A DNA stretch of 64,000 bases from Devosia sp. (lineage in GTDB: Bacteria; Pseudomonadota; Alphaproteobacteria; Rhizobiales; Devosiaceae): the NCBI RefSeq assembly GCF_017307495.1, contig NZ_JAFKHE010000027.1:1-64000 (forward strand). The letters are read 5' to 3'. A model generated the notes under the pieces. It was not told the DNA's origin. It saw only the letters and a program-made list of their open reading frames with translations, and searched no databases. Of the stretch, positions 46,565-54,890 are shown piece by piece. Position numbers and translations under genes: made by a program. Numbering within the stretch: position 1 is the stretch's first letter; the number at the start of each line of letters is the position of its first letter.

Positions 46565-48054
46565 GCCGCCTCCCTCGATTGCGCGGCAGCCGACAGCGCC
46601 TCGGCACTCGCCTCCGCCCGCGAGAATATCCTGACGATGCCGCCCTGGCGGAACACCGCGATGCGATCGCCCAGCTCCAGCGCCTCGTCGCGATCGGACG
46701 TCGAGACCAGCACGGCGTTGCCGTCCGCCGCGATCGCCCGGATGATGTCCTTGATGGTGGCCTTTGCCATCACGTCGACGCCCTCGGTCGGCTCGTCGAG
46801 CAGCATGACCCGCGAGTGCCGGTTGGCCCAGCGCGAGAAGATCAGCTTCTGCTGGTTGCCGCCCGAGAGCGTGCGCGCCAGCTGGCCCGGCTCGCGATAG
46901 CTGAGCGACACGCGCTCGGCGGCGACGAGAAACGCATCGCGCTCGGAAGCGGCGTGCGGGACCGGCAGGCCGCGTATCCGCCGGTAGCTCGAGAGCAGCG
47001 GCAACGTCTTGTTGAAGATCAGGTCCTGGTCGAGAAACAGGCCGCTTCGGTGCCGGTCGGCCGGCACGCAGGACACGCCGCGCGCGATGGCCTCGCGCGG
47101 GCTGCGCGGCGCATAGGCGTCGCCCATCAGCCGCATGGACCCGGTCCAGCCGATGGCACCCCAGATCGCATTGAGCAGGCTCGAGCGGCCCGAACCGGCC
47201 AACCCGTACAGCGCCATCACCTCGCCGGCATGAACCTGCAGCGATGCCGGCCGGGTCAGATCGCCGGCAACGAGGGCCTCGACCTCAATCACTTTCGGCG
47301 CGCTCGTGTCCGTGGCGCGGGTCGAACGCTCCACGGCGCTGCCGCCCATCGCGCCAATCATCGCCTCGGGTGTCACTTCGCCGGCACCCAGCCGAGCCAC
47401 GATCCGCCCGTCGCGCAGCACCACGGCGCGCCCGCAGAAATCTGCGATCTCGTCGAGCCGGTGGCTGACCAGAACGATCGAGGTGCCCCGGTCCCGCGTG
47501 CGTTTGAGCACGTCGTAGAACCGCTCGGCATCCTCGGCCGGCAGCGCCGCCGTCGGTTCGTCGAGGATGAGGATACGGCCCTTGTCGGCGATGGCCCTGA
47601 GCAGCCGTACGAACTGCCGCTCGGCCGGCGGCAGGAACATCATCGGTACGTCGAGCGGCAGGTCGGGCGCGATATCGCGCGCTACCATGGCGATCCGCTC
47701 CCGCATCGCGGCACGGTCGATCATCCCGTGTCGGCGCGGATACTCGCGGCCGAGATAGCAGTTCTCGACCGTATCGAAGCCCGGCACCAGCGGCGCATCC
47801 TGGTGAATGACCCTGATCCCGGCCGCATAGGCGTCATGAGCCGAATGAAAGTGGGCCGGCCCGCCGTCGACGAGCACCTCGCCCGCATCCGGCCGATCGG
47901 CTCCGGCGATGATCTTGATCAGGGTCGACTTGCCGGCCCCATTGGGGCCGACCAACCCGAGCACCTCGCCCTCACCGAGGGCGAGGCTCACATCCTCGAG
48001 CGCGTGTGTCGCTCCGAACCGGCGGCTGATGCCCTTGAGTTCGAGCAGGGTCAG
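46561..48054 (-). CDS. Ribose-type sugar ABC transporter ATP-binding protein, apparent CTG start
   Basis: Tandem-domain CUT2 ATPase, 497 residues. The first domain has Walker A GPNGAGKST near 38 and Walker B ILILDEPTA near 164. The second has the degenerate Walker A GLAGSGRSS typical of the RbsA C-half, and SGGNQQKLIFSRW with LLDEPTEGVDV. The protein should start at TLLELKGISRRFG, but no ATG, GTG or TTG lies there. The frame instead has CTG at 48054, overlapping the upstream stop as CTGA exactly where ATGA overlaps occur in neighbouring genes, with GGAG ten bases before it. Confidence 0.88.
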   Translation of the reverse strand: MTLLELKGISRRFGATHALEDVSLALGEGEVLGLVGPNGAGKSTLIKIIAGADRPDAGEVLVDGGPAHFHSAHDAYAAGIRVIHQDAPLVPGFDTVENCYLGREYPRRHGMIDRAAMRERIAMVARDIAPDLPLDVPMMFLPPAERQFVRLLRAIADKGRILILDEPTAALPAEDAERFYDVLKRTRDRGTSIVLVSHRLDEIADFCGRAVVLRDGRIVARLGAGEVTPEAMIGAMGGSAVERSTRATDTSAPKVIEVEALVAGDLTRPASLQVHAGEVMALYGLAGSGRSSLLNAIWGAIGWTGSMRLMGDAYAPRSPREAIARGVSCVPADRHRSGLFLDQDLIFNKTLPLLSSYRRIRGLPVPHAASERDAFLVAAERVSLSYREPGQLARTLSGGNQQKLIFSRWANRHSRVMLLDEPTEGVDVMAKATIKDIIRAIAADGNAVLVSTSDRDEALELGDRIAVFRQGGIVRIFSRAEASAEALSAAAQSREAA

Positions 48055-48980
48055 TTGCAGGTGACTCCGAGGCTCGCGCGGGTGATCAGTTCCACCGGCG
48101 CGTAGAGCTCGTCCTTGTCCGGCGTGCCCCCGGCAAGGATCTTGTTGAGCTGATCGGCGGCGATATTGGCCATTTCGCCAAAGCCCTGCCGCACCGTGCC
48201 GACATAGGGCGTGCAGCCCTTGATCAGCTCGATCGCCTGCGGATTGCCGTCGATGCCGGCGATGATGATGCCCTTGCGCCCCGCCGCGGTAATGGCCAGT
48301 TCGGCCCCGATGCCGGGTTCGTCCCAGGCCGCCCACACCGCGTTGATGGCGCCGTCGCCCGGGTTGGCGAGCAGCATGGCGTCCATGGCGGCGCGGCTGT
48401 CATCGACCTGGCCCGGGACGGCGACGTAGTGGTCGGCGACCTGCTTGACGTCCGGATTGGCCTTCAGCGCATCGTCGAGCGCCAGCTCGCGCTGATGTAC
48501 GCCCGGATGCGCCGAGTAGAAGAAGCGAACGATGTTGCCCTTGTTGCCGATCTGCTCGAACAGGAATTTGGTCATCGTCTCGCCGAGCGCATAGTTGTCG
48601 GAGGTGACGTTGAGCACGCTCGAGGCGTTCTTCGCGCCGTCGATGGTGATCACCGGCACGCCGGCAGCCTTGGCCTTGTCGACCTGGTCCTGAATCTGCG
48701 CCGGGTCGACCGACACCAGCACGATGGCCTTGGCCCCGCTGGTGGTGGCGTCTTCGACGCGGCTCGCGAACGCCGCCATGTCACCGGCGGTGTCGACCAC
48801 GTCGACACTCCACTGGTACTCGGCCGCCTTGGCCTTGAACGCCTCGATCATCTCGCCCGTGGCGATGGCCGCAAGGAACGGGGTGATGACGGACACTTTC
48901 TCGCCTGCGGCGAGCGCCGCCGGCGAGACGCCGAGCGCCAGGGTTGCCGCGAGCCCCAGGGCTGCGATGGTCTTGAGCAT
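48051..48980 (-). CDS. Ribose-type ABC transporter substrate-binding protein
   Basis: Periplasmic sugar-binding protein of the PBP1/LacI-like class, 309 residues. Signal peptide MLKTIAALGLAATLALGVSPAALA. Ligand-pocket landmarks are VSVITPFLAAIATGE, AIVLVSVDPAQIQ, VPVITIDGA and IIAGIDGNPQAIELI. ATG 48980 with GGAGGA upstream. The C-terminal Cys (VTCN) could pair with the Cys in KGCTPYVGT. First gene of the transporter segment; a decayed dispersed repeat lies just upstream. Confidence 0.9.
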   Translation of the reverse strand: MLKTIAALGLAATLALGVSPAALAAGEKVSVITPFLAAIATGEMIEAFKAKAAEYQWSVDVVDTAGDMAAFASRVEDATTSGAKAIVLVSVDPAQIQDQVDKAKAAGVPVITIDGAKNASSVLNVTSDNYALGETMTKFLFEQIGNKGNIVRFFYSAHPGVHQRELALDDALKANPDVKQVADHYVAVPGQVDDSRAAMDAMLLANPGDGAINAVWAAWDEPGIGAELAITAAGRKGIIIAGIDGNPQAIELIKGCTPYVGTVRQGFGEMANIAADQLNKILAGGTPDKDELYAPVELITRASLGVTCN

Positions 48981-49106
48981 GATGGAGTCCTCCGTAAATT
49001 CCGGGCGCGACATTATCGGCGACGCCCCCGCCCGCAAAGCCCTACGAACCGGGAATCCGTCTGCTTGCCATGCGCGCGCCATCCGCGTTCTTGCCAACCA
49101 CCCACT

Positions 49107-49152
49107 GAGTCATTTCCGAGAAAGCGGTAACCTCTGCTTGCGGAGCGTGCGG
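49107..49152. repeat. Decayed copy of the GTCATxCCCGCGAAAGCGGG repeat
   Basis: GAGTCATTTCCGAGAAAGCGG followed by a CTCTGCTTGCGGAGCGTGCGG tail parallels 58637-58680 base for base with several changes. It lies in the 211-base gap between the oxidoreductase and the binding-protein genes. Confidence 0.6.
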
Positions 49153-49191
49153 CCACGGAGGCCCCCGTTGAGAGGCGATGGGTCCTACGAC

Positions 49192-50346
49192 CTATCCCCT
49201 CAGACCGAAGCTGTCGAACTGCCGCCACGTCTCGCCCATCTCGATCACCTGCCGACTGCCCCGCGCCTCGTCGATCTTGATCGCGGTCAGGCCCGCTTCG
49301 AGTCCGTCGAGGATCGATACGGGCAGCGGCACCCCCGTGGTCACGTGCGCGAAGATGTCGGCGATCATCTGCTCGTCGGCGCCGTAGTGCACATGGCCGG
49401 CGTCGGCCCGGTAGCCCTTGTCGACGAGCCTTTCGCCGGTGCGCGCGTCGTGCACCCGGTAGTAGTTGCGCACGAAGTCGCCCTCGGCCATGCCGTGCGT
49501 GCCGATGACGGTAAAGTGCCGGTATTCGTCGGGCACGTTGAGGTTGGTGTGGAAGCAGAGGTTCTCGCCACCCGCGTATTCCACCAGTGCCGTCTGGTAG
49601 TCGATGATGTCGGCGTCGCTGTCCCATACCCTGTCGGTGCTTTCCCAGCCACCGGGCTTCCTGAAATAGACCTCGAGGTCGTTGATCCCCGCCTTGTTCG
49701 GCATGTTCTCGGGCACAAAGGTCTTGCGCCCCCCGAAACTCGCGACCCGCACGGGGCGGCTGCCCACCAGCCCCTGGTAAAGGTCGATGTCGTGGCAGCA
49801 CTTCTCGAGGATGAAGCCGCCCGAATAGCGGGTGTGCCGCCGCCAGTCGCGCATGAAGAACGCGCCATGATAGGGCGCGATATGCTCGCTTGCCTCGATC
49901 GAGGTGATCGTGCCCAGGGCGCCCTGCCGGTAGCTCGCGACCAGATCACGGTAGAGCGGCGCATAGCGCAGCACCAGTCCGATCATCACCGAGTCCGCGC
50001 CGCCGGACTGGCGCAGGAGCTCGAGCAGCTGCCAGGTCTCGTCCTCGCTGGTCACCACCGGCTTTTCGGTGAAGACCTTGAGCCCGGCTTCGAGCCCGAT
50101 GCGAATATGTTCGAGGTGCATGTGGTTAGGCGAGCCGACCATCAGCAGGTCGAGCTTTTCGGCCGCCAGCAACTCCTGCGGGGAGGCGAACGCCCGGCCG
50201 GCGTCGATGCCGGCCTCGGCCAGCAGCGGCAAACCGAACGGGCTCGGGTCGACGTACCCCACGAGACGAGCCCCGGGCACCGATTGCACCGCGAGTTTGG
50301 CCAGGTACCCAACCCTGGCCCCGAGCCCGAAAATACCGATCTTCAC
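49192..50346 (-). CDS. Gfo/Idh/MocA family oxidoreductase
   Basis: NAD(P)-dependent oxidoreductase acting on sugars, inositols or amino-sugars, 384 residues. The Rossmann motif KIGIFGLGARVGYLAKLA begins the protein. EKPVVTSEDE near 95 holds the conserved Lys, and EKCCHDIDLYQGLVG near 175 the catalytic-region Asp-His set. GTG 50346 is chosen because it precedes the Rossmann strand and has GGGAG upstream. It lies 68 bases after the Ldh-family gene and probably belongs to the same operon as the transporter. Confidence 0.87.
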   Translation of the reverse strand: MKIGIFGLGARVGYLAKLAVQSVPGARLVGYVDPSPFGLPLLAEAGIDAGRAFASPQELLAAEKLDLLMVGSPNHMHLEHIRIGLEAGLKVFTEKPVVTSEDETWQLLELLRQSGGADSVMIGLVLRYAPLYRDLVASYRQGALGTITSIEASEHIAPYHGAFFMRDWRRHTRYSGGFILEKCCHDIDLYQGLVGSRPVRVASFGGRKTFVPENMPNKAGINDLEVYFRKPGGWESTDRVWDSDADIIDYQTALVEYAGGENLCFHTNLNVPDEYRHFTVIGTHGMAEGDFVRNYYRVHDARTGERLVDKGYRADAGHVHYGADEQMIADIFAHVTTGVPLPVSILDGLEAGLTAIKIDEARGSRQVIEMGETWRQFDSFGLRG

Positions 50347-50414
50347 GCCGAACTCCCAATCATCCCAGGACAGCAGCCGGCAACCCGGCCACCTGCAATG
50401 CCTTACCCGGCGGC

Positions 50415-51461
50415 CTATGCCGCGAGGAACCCATTCATCCCCACATCGCGAGCGGCCGCCTCCAGCTGATCGAGCGTTGCCGGATCTACCGGGATGCCAT
50501 TGGCGATGCGCACGCTCCTCGAGTCGAGCTCGGGCTGCCCCGGCAGCCGGACCCCATCCTCGGAGGTGACCCAGCCGAGGACGGCCTCGAGTTCCCCGGC
50601 GAACAGTCCGGCCGTGCCGAGCCGCTCGGGCGAGACGATCACCGAGAACATCGAATTGATGACGGTGCCGGTGCCCGGCCCGACATGCTGGGTCGGCGCC
50701 CCGACCAGCGCGGCGCCCAGCAGTTCGCAGGCCAGCATCAGCCCCCAGCCCTTGTGCTCGCCGAACGTGGTCAGCGCCCCGGGCGGCGTTTCGAACAGCT
50801 TGCCGGGATCGGTAGTCGGCTTGCCCTGGTTGTCGAGCAGTGCACCGGCGGGAATGGGTACGCCCTTGTTGTGCGCGACGCGCACCTTGCCCGAGGCCAA
50901 GGTGCTGGTCGCGAAGTCCACCACCACCGGCGGCTGGCCGGCGCGCGGGAACGCCGCGGCGAAGGGATTGGTGCCGAGCCGGGCCTGCGTGCCGCCGAAC
51001 GGCGCGACAATCGCACCGGCGACGACGTTGACGAAGTGGATCGACACCATGCCGGCCGCCGCGCACTGTTCGGCCCAGTGGCCGATGCGACCGATATGGT
51101 GGCTGTTGCGCAGGCTGACGATGGCGCTGCCCTCGTCCCTGGCGCGCTCGATACCGAGCACCATCGCATCGTGCGCCATCACCTGCCCCGCGCCGAGCCC
51201 GGCATCGCAGATCAGCATCGCGCCGGTGTCGATCGCGACCCGCAGCTCCTGGTTGAGCACCAGCCCCTTGGCGCGCTGGCTGCCCAGGTACATCGGCACG
51301 ACGCCGACGCCATGCGAGTCATGCCCGCGCAGGTTCGCCTCGACCAGGTGCTCGGCGATCAGTTGGGCTTCGCGCAGGTCGGATCCCGCGGCGCGGAACA
51401 CGGCGATGGTTCTCGCCTGTAGCTGCTCCCATGGAACGTATGTGTAGTTGACCTCGGCCAT
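50415..51461 (-). CDS. Ldh/MDH family NAD(P)-dependent 2-oxoacid reductase
   Basis: Member of the type-2 malate/L-lactate dehydrogenase family (YlbC/ComC/DpkA), 348 residues. Landmarks: the catalytic region NLRGHDSHGVGVVPMYL near 45, SHHIGRIGHWAEQCAAAG near 118, APFGGTQARLGTNPFA near 150 and EHKGWGLMLACELLGAAL near 240. Substrates range from malate and sulfolactate to cyclic imino acids. ATG 51461 with GGGAG. Divergent from the LysR gene. Confidence 0.87.
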   Translation of the reverse strand: MAEVNYTYVPWEQLQARTIAVFRAAGSDLREAQLIAEHLVEANLRGHDSHGVGVVPMYLGSQRAKGLVLNQELRVAIDTGAMLICDAGLGAGQVMAHDAMVLGIERARDEGSAIVSLRNSHHIGRIGHWAEQCAAAGMVSIHFVNVVAGAIVAPFGGTQARLGTNPFAAAFPRAGQPPVVVDFATSTLASGKVRVAHNKGVPIPAGALLDNQGKPTTDPGKLFETPPGALTTFGEHKGWGLMLACELLGAALVGAPTQHVGPGTGTVINSMFSVIVSPERLGTAGLFAGELEAVLGWVTSEDGVRLPGQPELDSRSVRIANGIPVDPATLDQLEAAARDVGMNGFLAA

Positions 51462-51615
51462 GGAGCGCTCCCGGTGCCTATGCGGATGCAAGTGGATACC
51501 CGGTTCCCCGGTCGATGGCACTCCCACTTTCGCCGCGTTGCCCCTGCCACCAATGCAATTCATAGGCAATCCGATGGAGCGAGCGCGCTAGCTCTGACAC
51601 GACCAGCGGGGAGCA

Positions 51616-52683
51616 ATGTCGATGAGCGATACCGACGACCGCACTTTTTCCGGCGAACTGGGCCAGTTGCTCGACCGCGGAGATGGCCGCTCGTCCCGTC
51701 GGCGCCGCGCCGAGATCACCCTGCACCAGTTGCGCATCTTCTGGGCCGTCGCCCATTCCGAGACCCTGACGCGGGCGGCCAAGCACCTCGGCCTCGCACA
51801 GCCTTCGCTGTCCCAGCAGCTCGCCAAGCTCGAGGCGACAGCCGGCACCCGCCTTTTCCGCCGCCACGCGACTGAGATGACATTGACCGAAGCAGGCACG
51901 TTCCTGCTGCCCAAGGCGGAGCAGATCCTGCGCAACATGCAGGACCTCGAGGATGGCCTCGCCCAGTACTCCGGCGGCCAGCGCGTCACCATCCGGCTTG
52001 CGGGTATCAATTCGGTCCTGCGGGTTGTCCTGCCCGACGCCATCGCCAGCGTGCAGGCGAAGTTCCCCGATGCCGATTTCGACATCCAGGAGAGCGCCCC
52101 GGGCGACATCCTCGAGATGCTCTACAGCCGCCGCGTTAATATCGGCCTGCTCGCCGCCAATTCCGTGGCCGAGGCCGGTGTCGGCTTCCTGCAGGTTCCG
52201 GTGATCGAAGACCCCTACGTCCTCGTCGTCCCCGAGCGCCTCGACCTCGATGGTATCGCCGACGCAGCCGACCTGCCCGCCGATGCGGCCGCCATCCTCA
52301 ACCGCTCCATTCAGTTCATCTTCGGCACGCAGCACGCCAAGCGCGTCGCCGACTGGTACGATCACATGCTGCCCGAGCATCGAGTCGTTGCCCAGTGCCG
52401 CAGCTTCGAGGTGGCTCTGGGCCTCGTCCGCGCCGGCTCCGGCATCTGCCTGGCTCCCGCCCTTTCAACCCTCAGCGGAGGCACCTCGCTCGATGGTGTT
52501 CGCCTCTACCGCATCAATGCCGAGGCGCGCCGCATCGTCGCACTGGTGGCCTCGCAGTATCGGCGGCAGGAGCCGTACGAGAGCCTGATCAATGCCCTGC
52601 AGGCGGCGGGCGCCAGCCTCGCGCTGCCCGCCATCCGCCCGACCCCGCCGTTCCTCGACCGACCCTCTCTCTCCGATTTCTAA
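51616..52683 (+). CDS. LysR family transcriptional regulator
   Basis: LTTR of 355 residues, about 50 longer than usual because of a 35-residue polar N-terminal extension. The HTH follows in LHQLRIFWAVAHSETLTRAAKHLGLAQPSLSQQLAKLE. The effector domain spans about 120-325. It lies divergent from the Ldh-family gene and directly upstream of pqqA, with a T-N11-A dyad at 52698-52712 in between. Either side, or both, could be its target. Confidence 0.87.
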   Translation: MSMSDTDDRTFSGELGQLLDRGDGRSSRRRRAEITLHQLRIFWAVAHSETLTRAAKHLGLAQPSLSQQLAKLEATAGTRLFRRHATEMTLTEAGTFLLPKAEQILRNMQDLEDGLAQYSGGQRVTIRLAGINSVLRVVLPDAIASVQAKFPDADFDIQESAPGDILEMLYSRRVNIGLLAANSVAEAGVGFLQVPVIEDPYVLVVPERLDLDGIADAADLPADAAAILNRSIQFIFGTQHAKRVADWYDHMLPEHRVVAQCRSFEVALGLVRAGSGICLAPALSTLSGGTSLDGVRLYRINAEARRIVALVASQYRRQEPYESLINALQAAGASLALPAIRPTPPFLDRPSLSDF

Positions 52684-52697
52684 ACAATAAGGCATTT

Positions 52698-52730
52698 CTA
52701 TCAATGCGATAGAGTGCGTCCTGCATTGAT
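52698..52730. promoter_or_regulatory. Overlapping dyads upstream of pqqA (LysR-type site)
   Basis: CTATC-AATGC-GATAG (52698-52712) has LTTR T-N11-A geometry. It overlaps ATCAATGC (52700-52707), which repeats inverted as GCATTGAT (52723-52730). A seven-of-eight match to the half site, ACCAATGC, occurs at 51549-51556 between the LysR and Ldh-family genes. Confidence 0.55.
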
Positions 52731-52786
52731 CTCGGCAATCCTCACCCGTGCGGCAACACCGCCGCCCAATCGTGAGGAGATCCCAA

Positions 52787-52870
52787 ATGAAGGCATGGAA
52801 GAAGCCCCGGCTCGTCGAAGTTCCGGTGAGCATGGAAATCAACATGTACGCTTGCGCGACCCGCAAGTAG
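52787..52870 (+). CDS. pqqA: PQQ precursor peptide PqqA
   Basis: A 27-residue ribosomal peptide, MKAWKKPRLVEVPVSMEINMYACATRK, precursor of pyrroloquinoline quinone. The conserved Glu17 and Tyr21 of the E-x3-Y core (EINMY) are the residues that PqqE cross-links and that become PQQ. The N-terminal leader MKAWKKP and the context upstream of pqqBCDE confirm it. Strong ribosome site TGAGGAGA seven bases before the ATG. Confidence 0.97.
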   Translation: MKAWKKPRLVEVPVSMEINMYACATRK

Positions 52871-52900
52871 CACGCTGATCCTGCCGCGGGGACCGGTCAC

Positions 52901-53803
52901 ATGCTCAGCATCGTCGTCCTGGGGACCGCGGCAGGTGGCGGGGTGCCACAGTGGAACTGTGGCTGCGCCAACTGCAACGCCGCCCGCACCGGCCACCCCG
53001 AAATGCGGATGACCCAGGCCTCGATCGCCTTCAGCGCCGATCGGCAGAACTGGTTCCTCATTAACGCCTCGCCCGACCTGCGCCAGCAGATCACCGATAC
53101 CCCGGCGCTGCACCCCCGGGCGTTGCGCCACAGCCCGATTGCCGGCGTGATCCTTTCCAACGGGGAGATCGACGCAATTGCCGGCCTGCTTTCCCTGCGC
53201 GAGGGCACGGCGTTCAACCTCTATGGCCACCCACGCGTGCTCGAACTGCTCGCGGGCAACAGCGTCTTCAACGTCCTGAGGCCCAGCCTCGTGCCGCGCC
53301 ACGCGATCGAGGCCGACACCGCTTTCGAGCCGACCCTGCCCGACGGCACGCCCTCCGGCCTCGAGGTCCTGCCCTTCGTCACCCCCGGCAAGGCGGCCCT
53401 CTTTGTCGAGGAAAGCCGGGCCAACGAGGACGGCGACACGCTCGGCTTCGTCATCCGCGACAAGGCCAACGGCGAGAGCTTCGTCTTCCTCGCCGCCTGC
53501 GCCGCCCTCACGCCCGAGGTCGAGGCCTGTCTGCGCGGCAGCAAGCTCGTCTTCTTCGACGGCACGCTGTGGACCGACGACGAGATGATCCGGGCCGGCC
53601 TCAGCCAGAAGACCGGCCAGCGCATGGGCCACATGGCCATGTCGGCGACGATCCCGGCGCTCGAGCACCTGGGCATCGAGCGCAAGCTCTTCCTGCACAT
53701 CAACAATTCTAACCCCGCCCTGATGCCCGGCTCACCCGAGCGCCAGGCCGCCGAACACGCCGGCTGGCGAATCCCCGCCGACGGGATGGAGATTACGCTA
53801 TGA
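52901..53803 (+). CDS. pqqB: PQQ biosynthesis protein PqqB
   Basis: Metallo-beta-lactamase-fold protein, 300 residues, acting late in PQQ formation as a putative hydroxylase. The N-terminus VVLGTAAGGGVPQWNCGCANC carries the conserved zinc cysteines. The remaining blocks, including LVFFDGTLWTDDEM, GHMAMSATIPALE and LHINNSNPAL, agree with PqqB. It overlaps pqqC by four bases. Confidence 0.96.
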   Translation: MLSIVVLGTAAGGGVPQWNCGCANCNAARTGHPEMRMTQASIAFSADRQNWFLINASPDLRQQITDTPALHPRALRHSPIAGVILSNGEIDAIAGLLSLREGTAFNLYGHPRVLELLAGNSVFNVLRPSLVPRHAIEADTAFEPTLPDGTPSGLEVLPFVTPGKAALFVEESRANEDGDTLGFVIRDKANGESFVFLAACAALTPEVEACLRGSKLVFFDGTLWTDDEMIRAGLSQKTGQRMGHMAMSATIPALEHLGIERKLFLHINNSNPALMPGSPERQAAEHAGWRIPADGMEITL

Positions 53804-54564
53804 CTGCCCTGACGGCCTTTTCCGTGCCGGCCGATGCTCCACTCGATACGCCCGAGCAGCTCGAGGAGCAGCTGCGCTTCATCGGCGCCACGCGCTACCA
53901 TAGCCTCCACCCGTTCCACGGCCTGCTGCATGGCGGCAAGCTCAGCAAGGGTCAGGTGCAGGCCTGGGCGCTCAATCGCTACTACTACCAGTCGACGATC
54001 CCCATCAAGGATGCGGTGGTGATCTCCCGCTTCCGCGACCGCGACACCCGCATCGAGTGGCGCCACCGCATCTCCGACCATGATGGCGACATTGGCACGG
54101 AGGGCGGCATCGAGCGCTGGATCAAGCTGACCGAGGGCCTCGGCCTCGATACGGCCTATGTCGAGAGCGCGGAAGGGATCCTGCCGGCCACGCGCTTCGC
54201 CGTCGAGGCCTATGTGCATTTCGTGCGCGAAAAGTCCCCGCTCGAGGCCATCGCCTCCTCGCTCACCGAGCTGTTCGCGCCGAACATTCACGAGGAGCGC
54301 ATCTCGGGCATGCTGAAGCACTACGACTTCGTGAACCCGGACGTGATGAGCTATTTCAGCCGCCGCCTGACCCAGGCGCCGCGCGATGCCGAGTTTGCGC
54401 TGAGATACGTCAAAGAGCACGCCAGGACCCCCTACGAGCGCCAGCTCGTCTGCAACGCGCTGATCTTCAAGACCAACGTGCTCTGGGTGCAACTCGATGC
54501 GCTCTATCACGCCTATGTCGACGGTCACATCCCGCCGGGCGCCTTCGTGCCGAGCGCACAATGA
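53800..54564 (+). CDS. pqqC: PQQ synthase PqqC
   Basis: Cofactor-less oxidase that closes the ring and carries out the final eight-electron oxidation to PQQ, 254 residues, all-helical. Diagnostic segments are YHSLHPFHGLLHGGKLSKGQVQAWALNRYYYQ near 27 and FAPNIHEERISGMLKHYDFV near 165, with the active-site His, Tyr and Arg. Coupled by ATGA overlaps to pqqB and pqqD. Confidence 0.97.
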   Translation: MTALTAFSVPADAPLDTPEQLEEQLRFIGATRYHSLHPFHGLLHGGKLSKGQVQAWALNRYYYQSTIPIKDAVVISRFRDRDTRIEWRHRISDHDGDIGTEGGIERWIKLTEGLGLDTAYVESAEGILPATRFAVEAYVHFVREKSPLEAIASSLTELFAPNIHEERISGMLKHYDFVNPDVMSYFSRRLTQAPRDAEFALRYVKEHARTPYERQLVCNALIFKTNVLWVQLDALYHAYVDGHIPPGAFVPSAQ

Positions 54565-54890
54565 GCGAGACGATCGCCCCCGCGCTGCGCCGCCGCCTGA
54601 AGGTCGAGGAGACGAGCGTCCCCACCCTCGCCCGCGGCGTGCGCCTGCGCTTCGACGACAGCCGCCAGCGCTGGGTGCTGCTGGTCCCCGAGCGCGTCAT
54701 GGCCCCGGACGAAACCGCGGTCGAAATCCTGCAGCTCTGCGACGGCAAGACCTCCGTCGCCGCCGTCCTCGACATCCTGGCGGAACGCTATGCCGCCCCG
54801 CGCGAGGAGATCGCCGGCGACGTCATCGCCATGCTGCAGGACCTGGCCGATTCCGGCTTCGTCGTGGCAGCGAAGGAGCCAAAGCCATGA
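54561..54890 (+). CDS. pqqD: PqqA-binding chaperone PqqD
   Basis: RRE-type peptide carrier that presents PqqA to PqqE, 109 residues, slightly longer than typical because of the N-terminal stretch. It contains RGVRLRFDDSRQRWVLLVPERVM and the DETAVEILQLCDGKTSVAAVLDILAERY winged-helix part. ATGA overlaps on both sides. Confidence 0.95.
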   Translation: MSETIAPALRRRLKVEETSVPTLARGVRLRFDDSRQRWVLLVPERVMAPDETAVEILQLCDGKTSVAAVLDILAERYAAPREEIAGDVIAMLQDLADSGFVVAAKEPKP

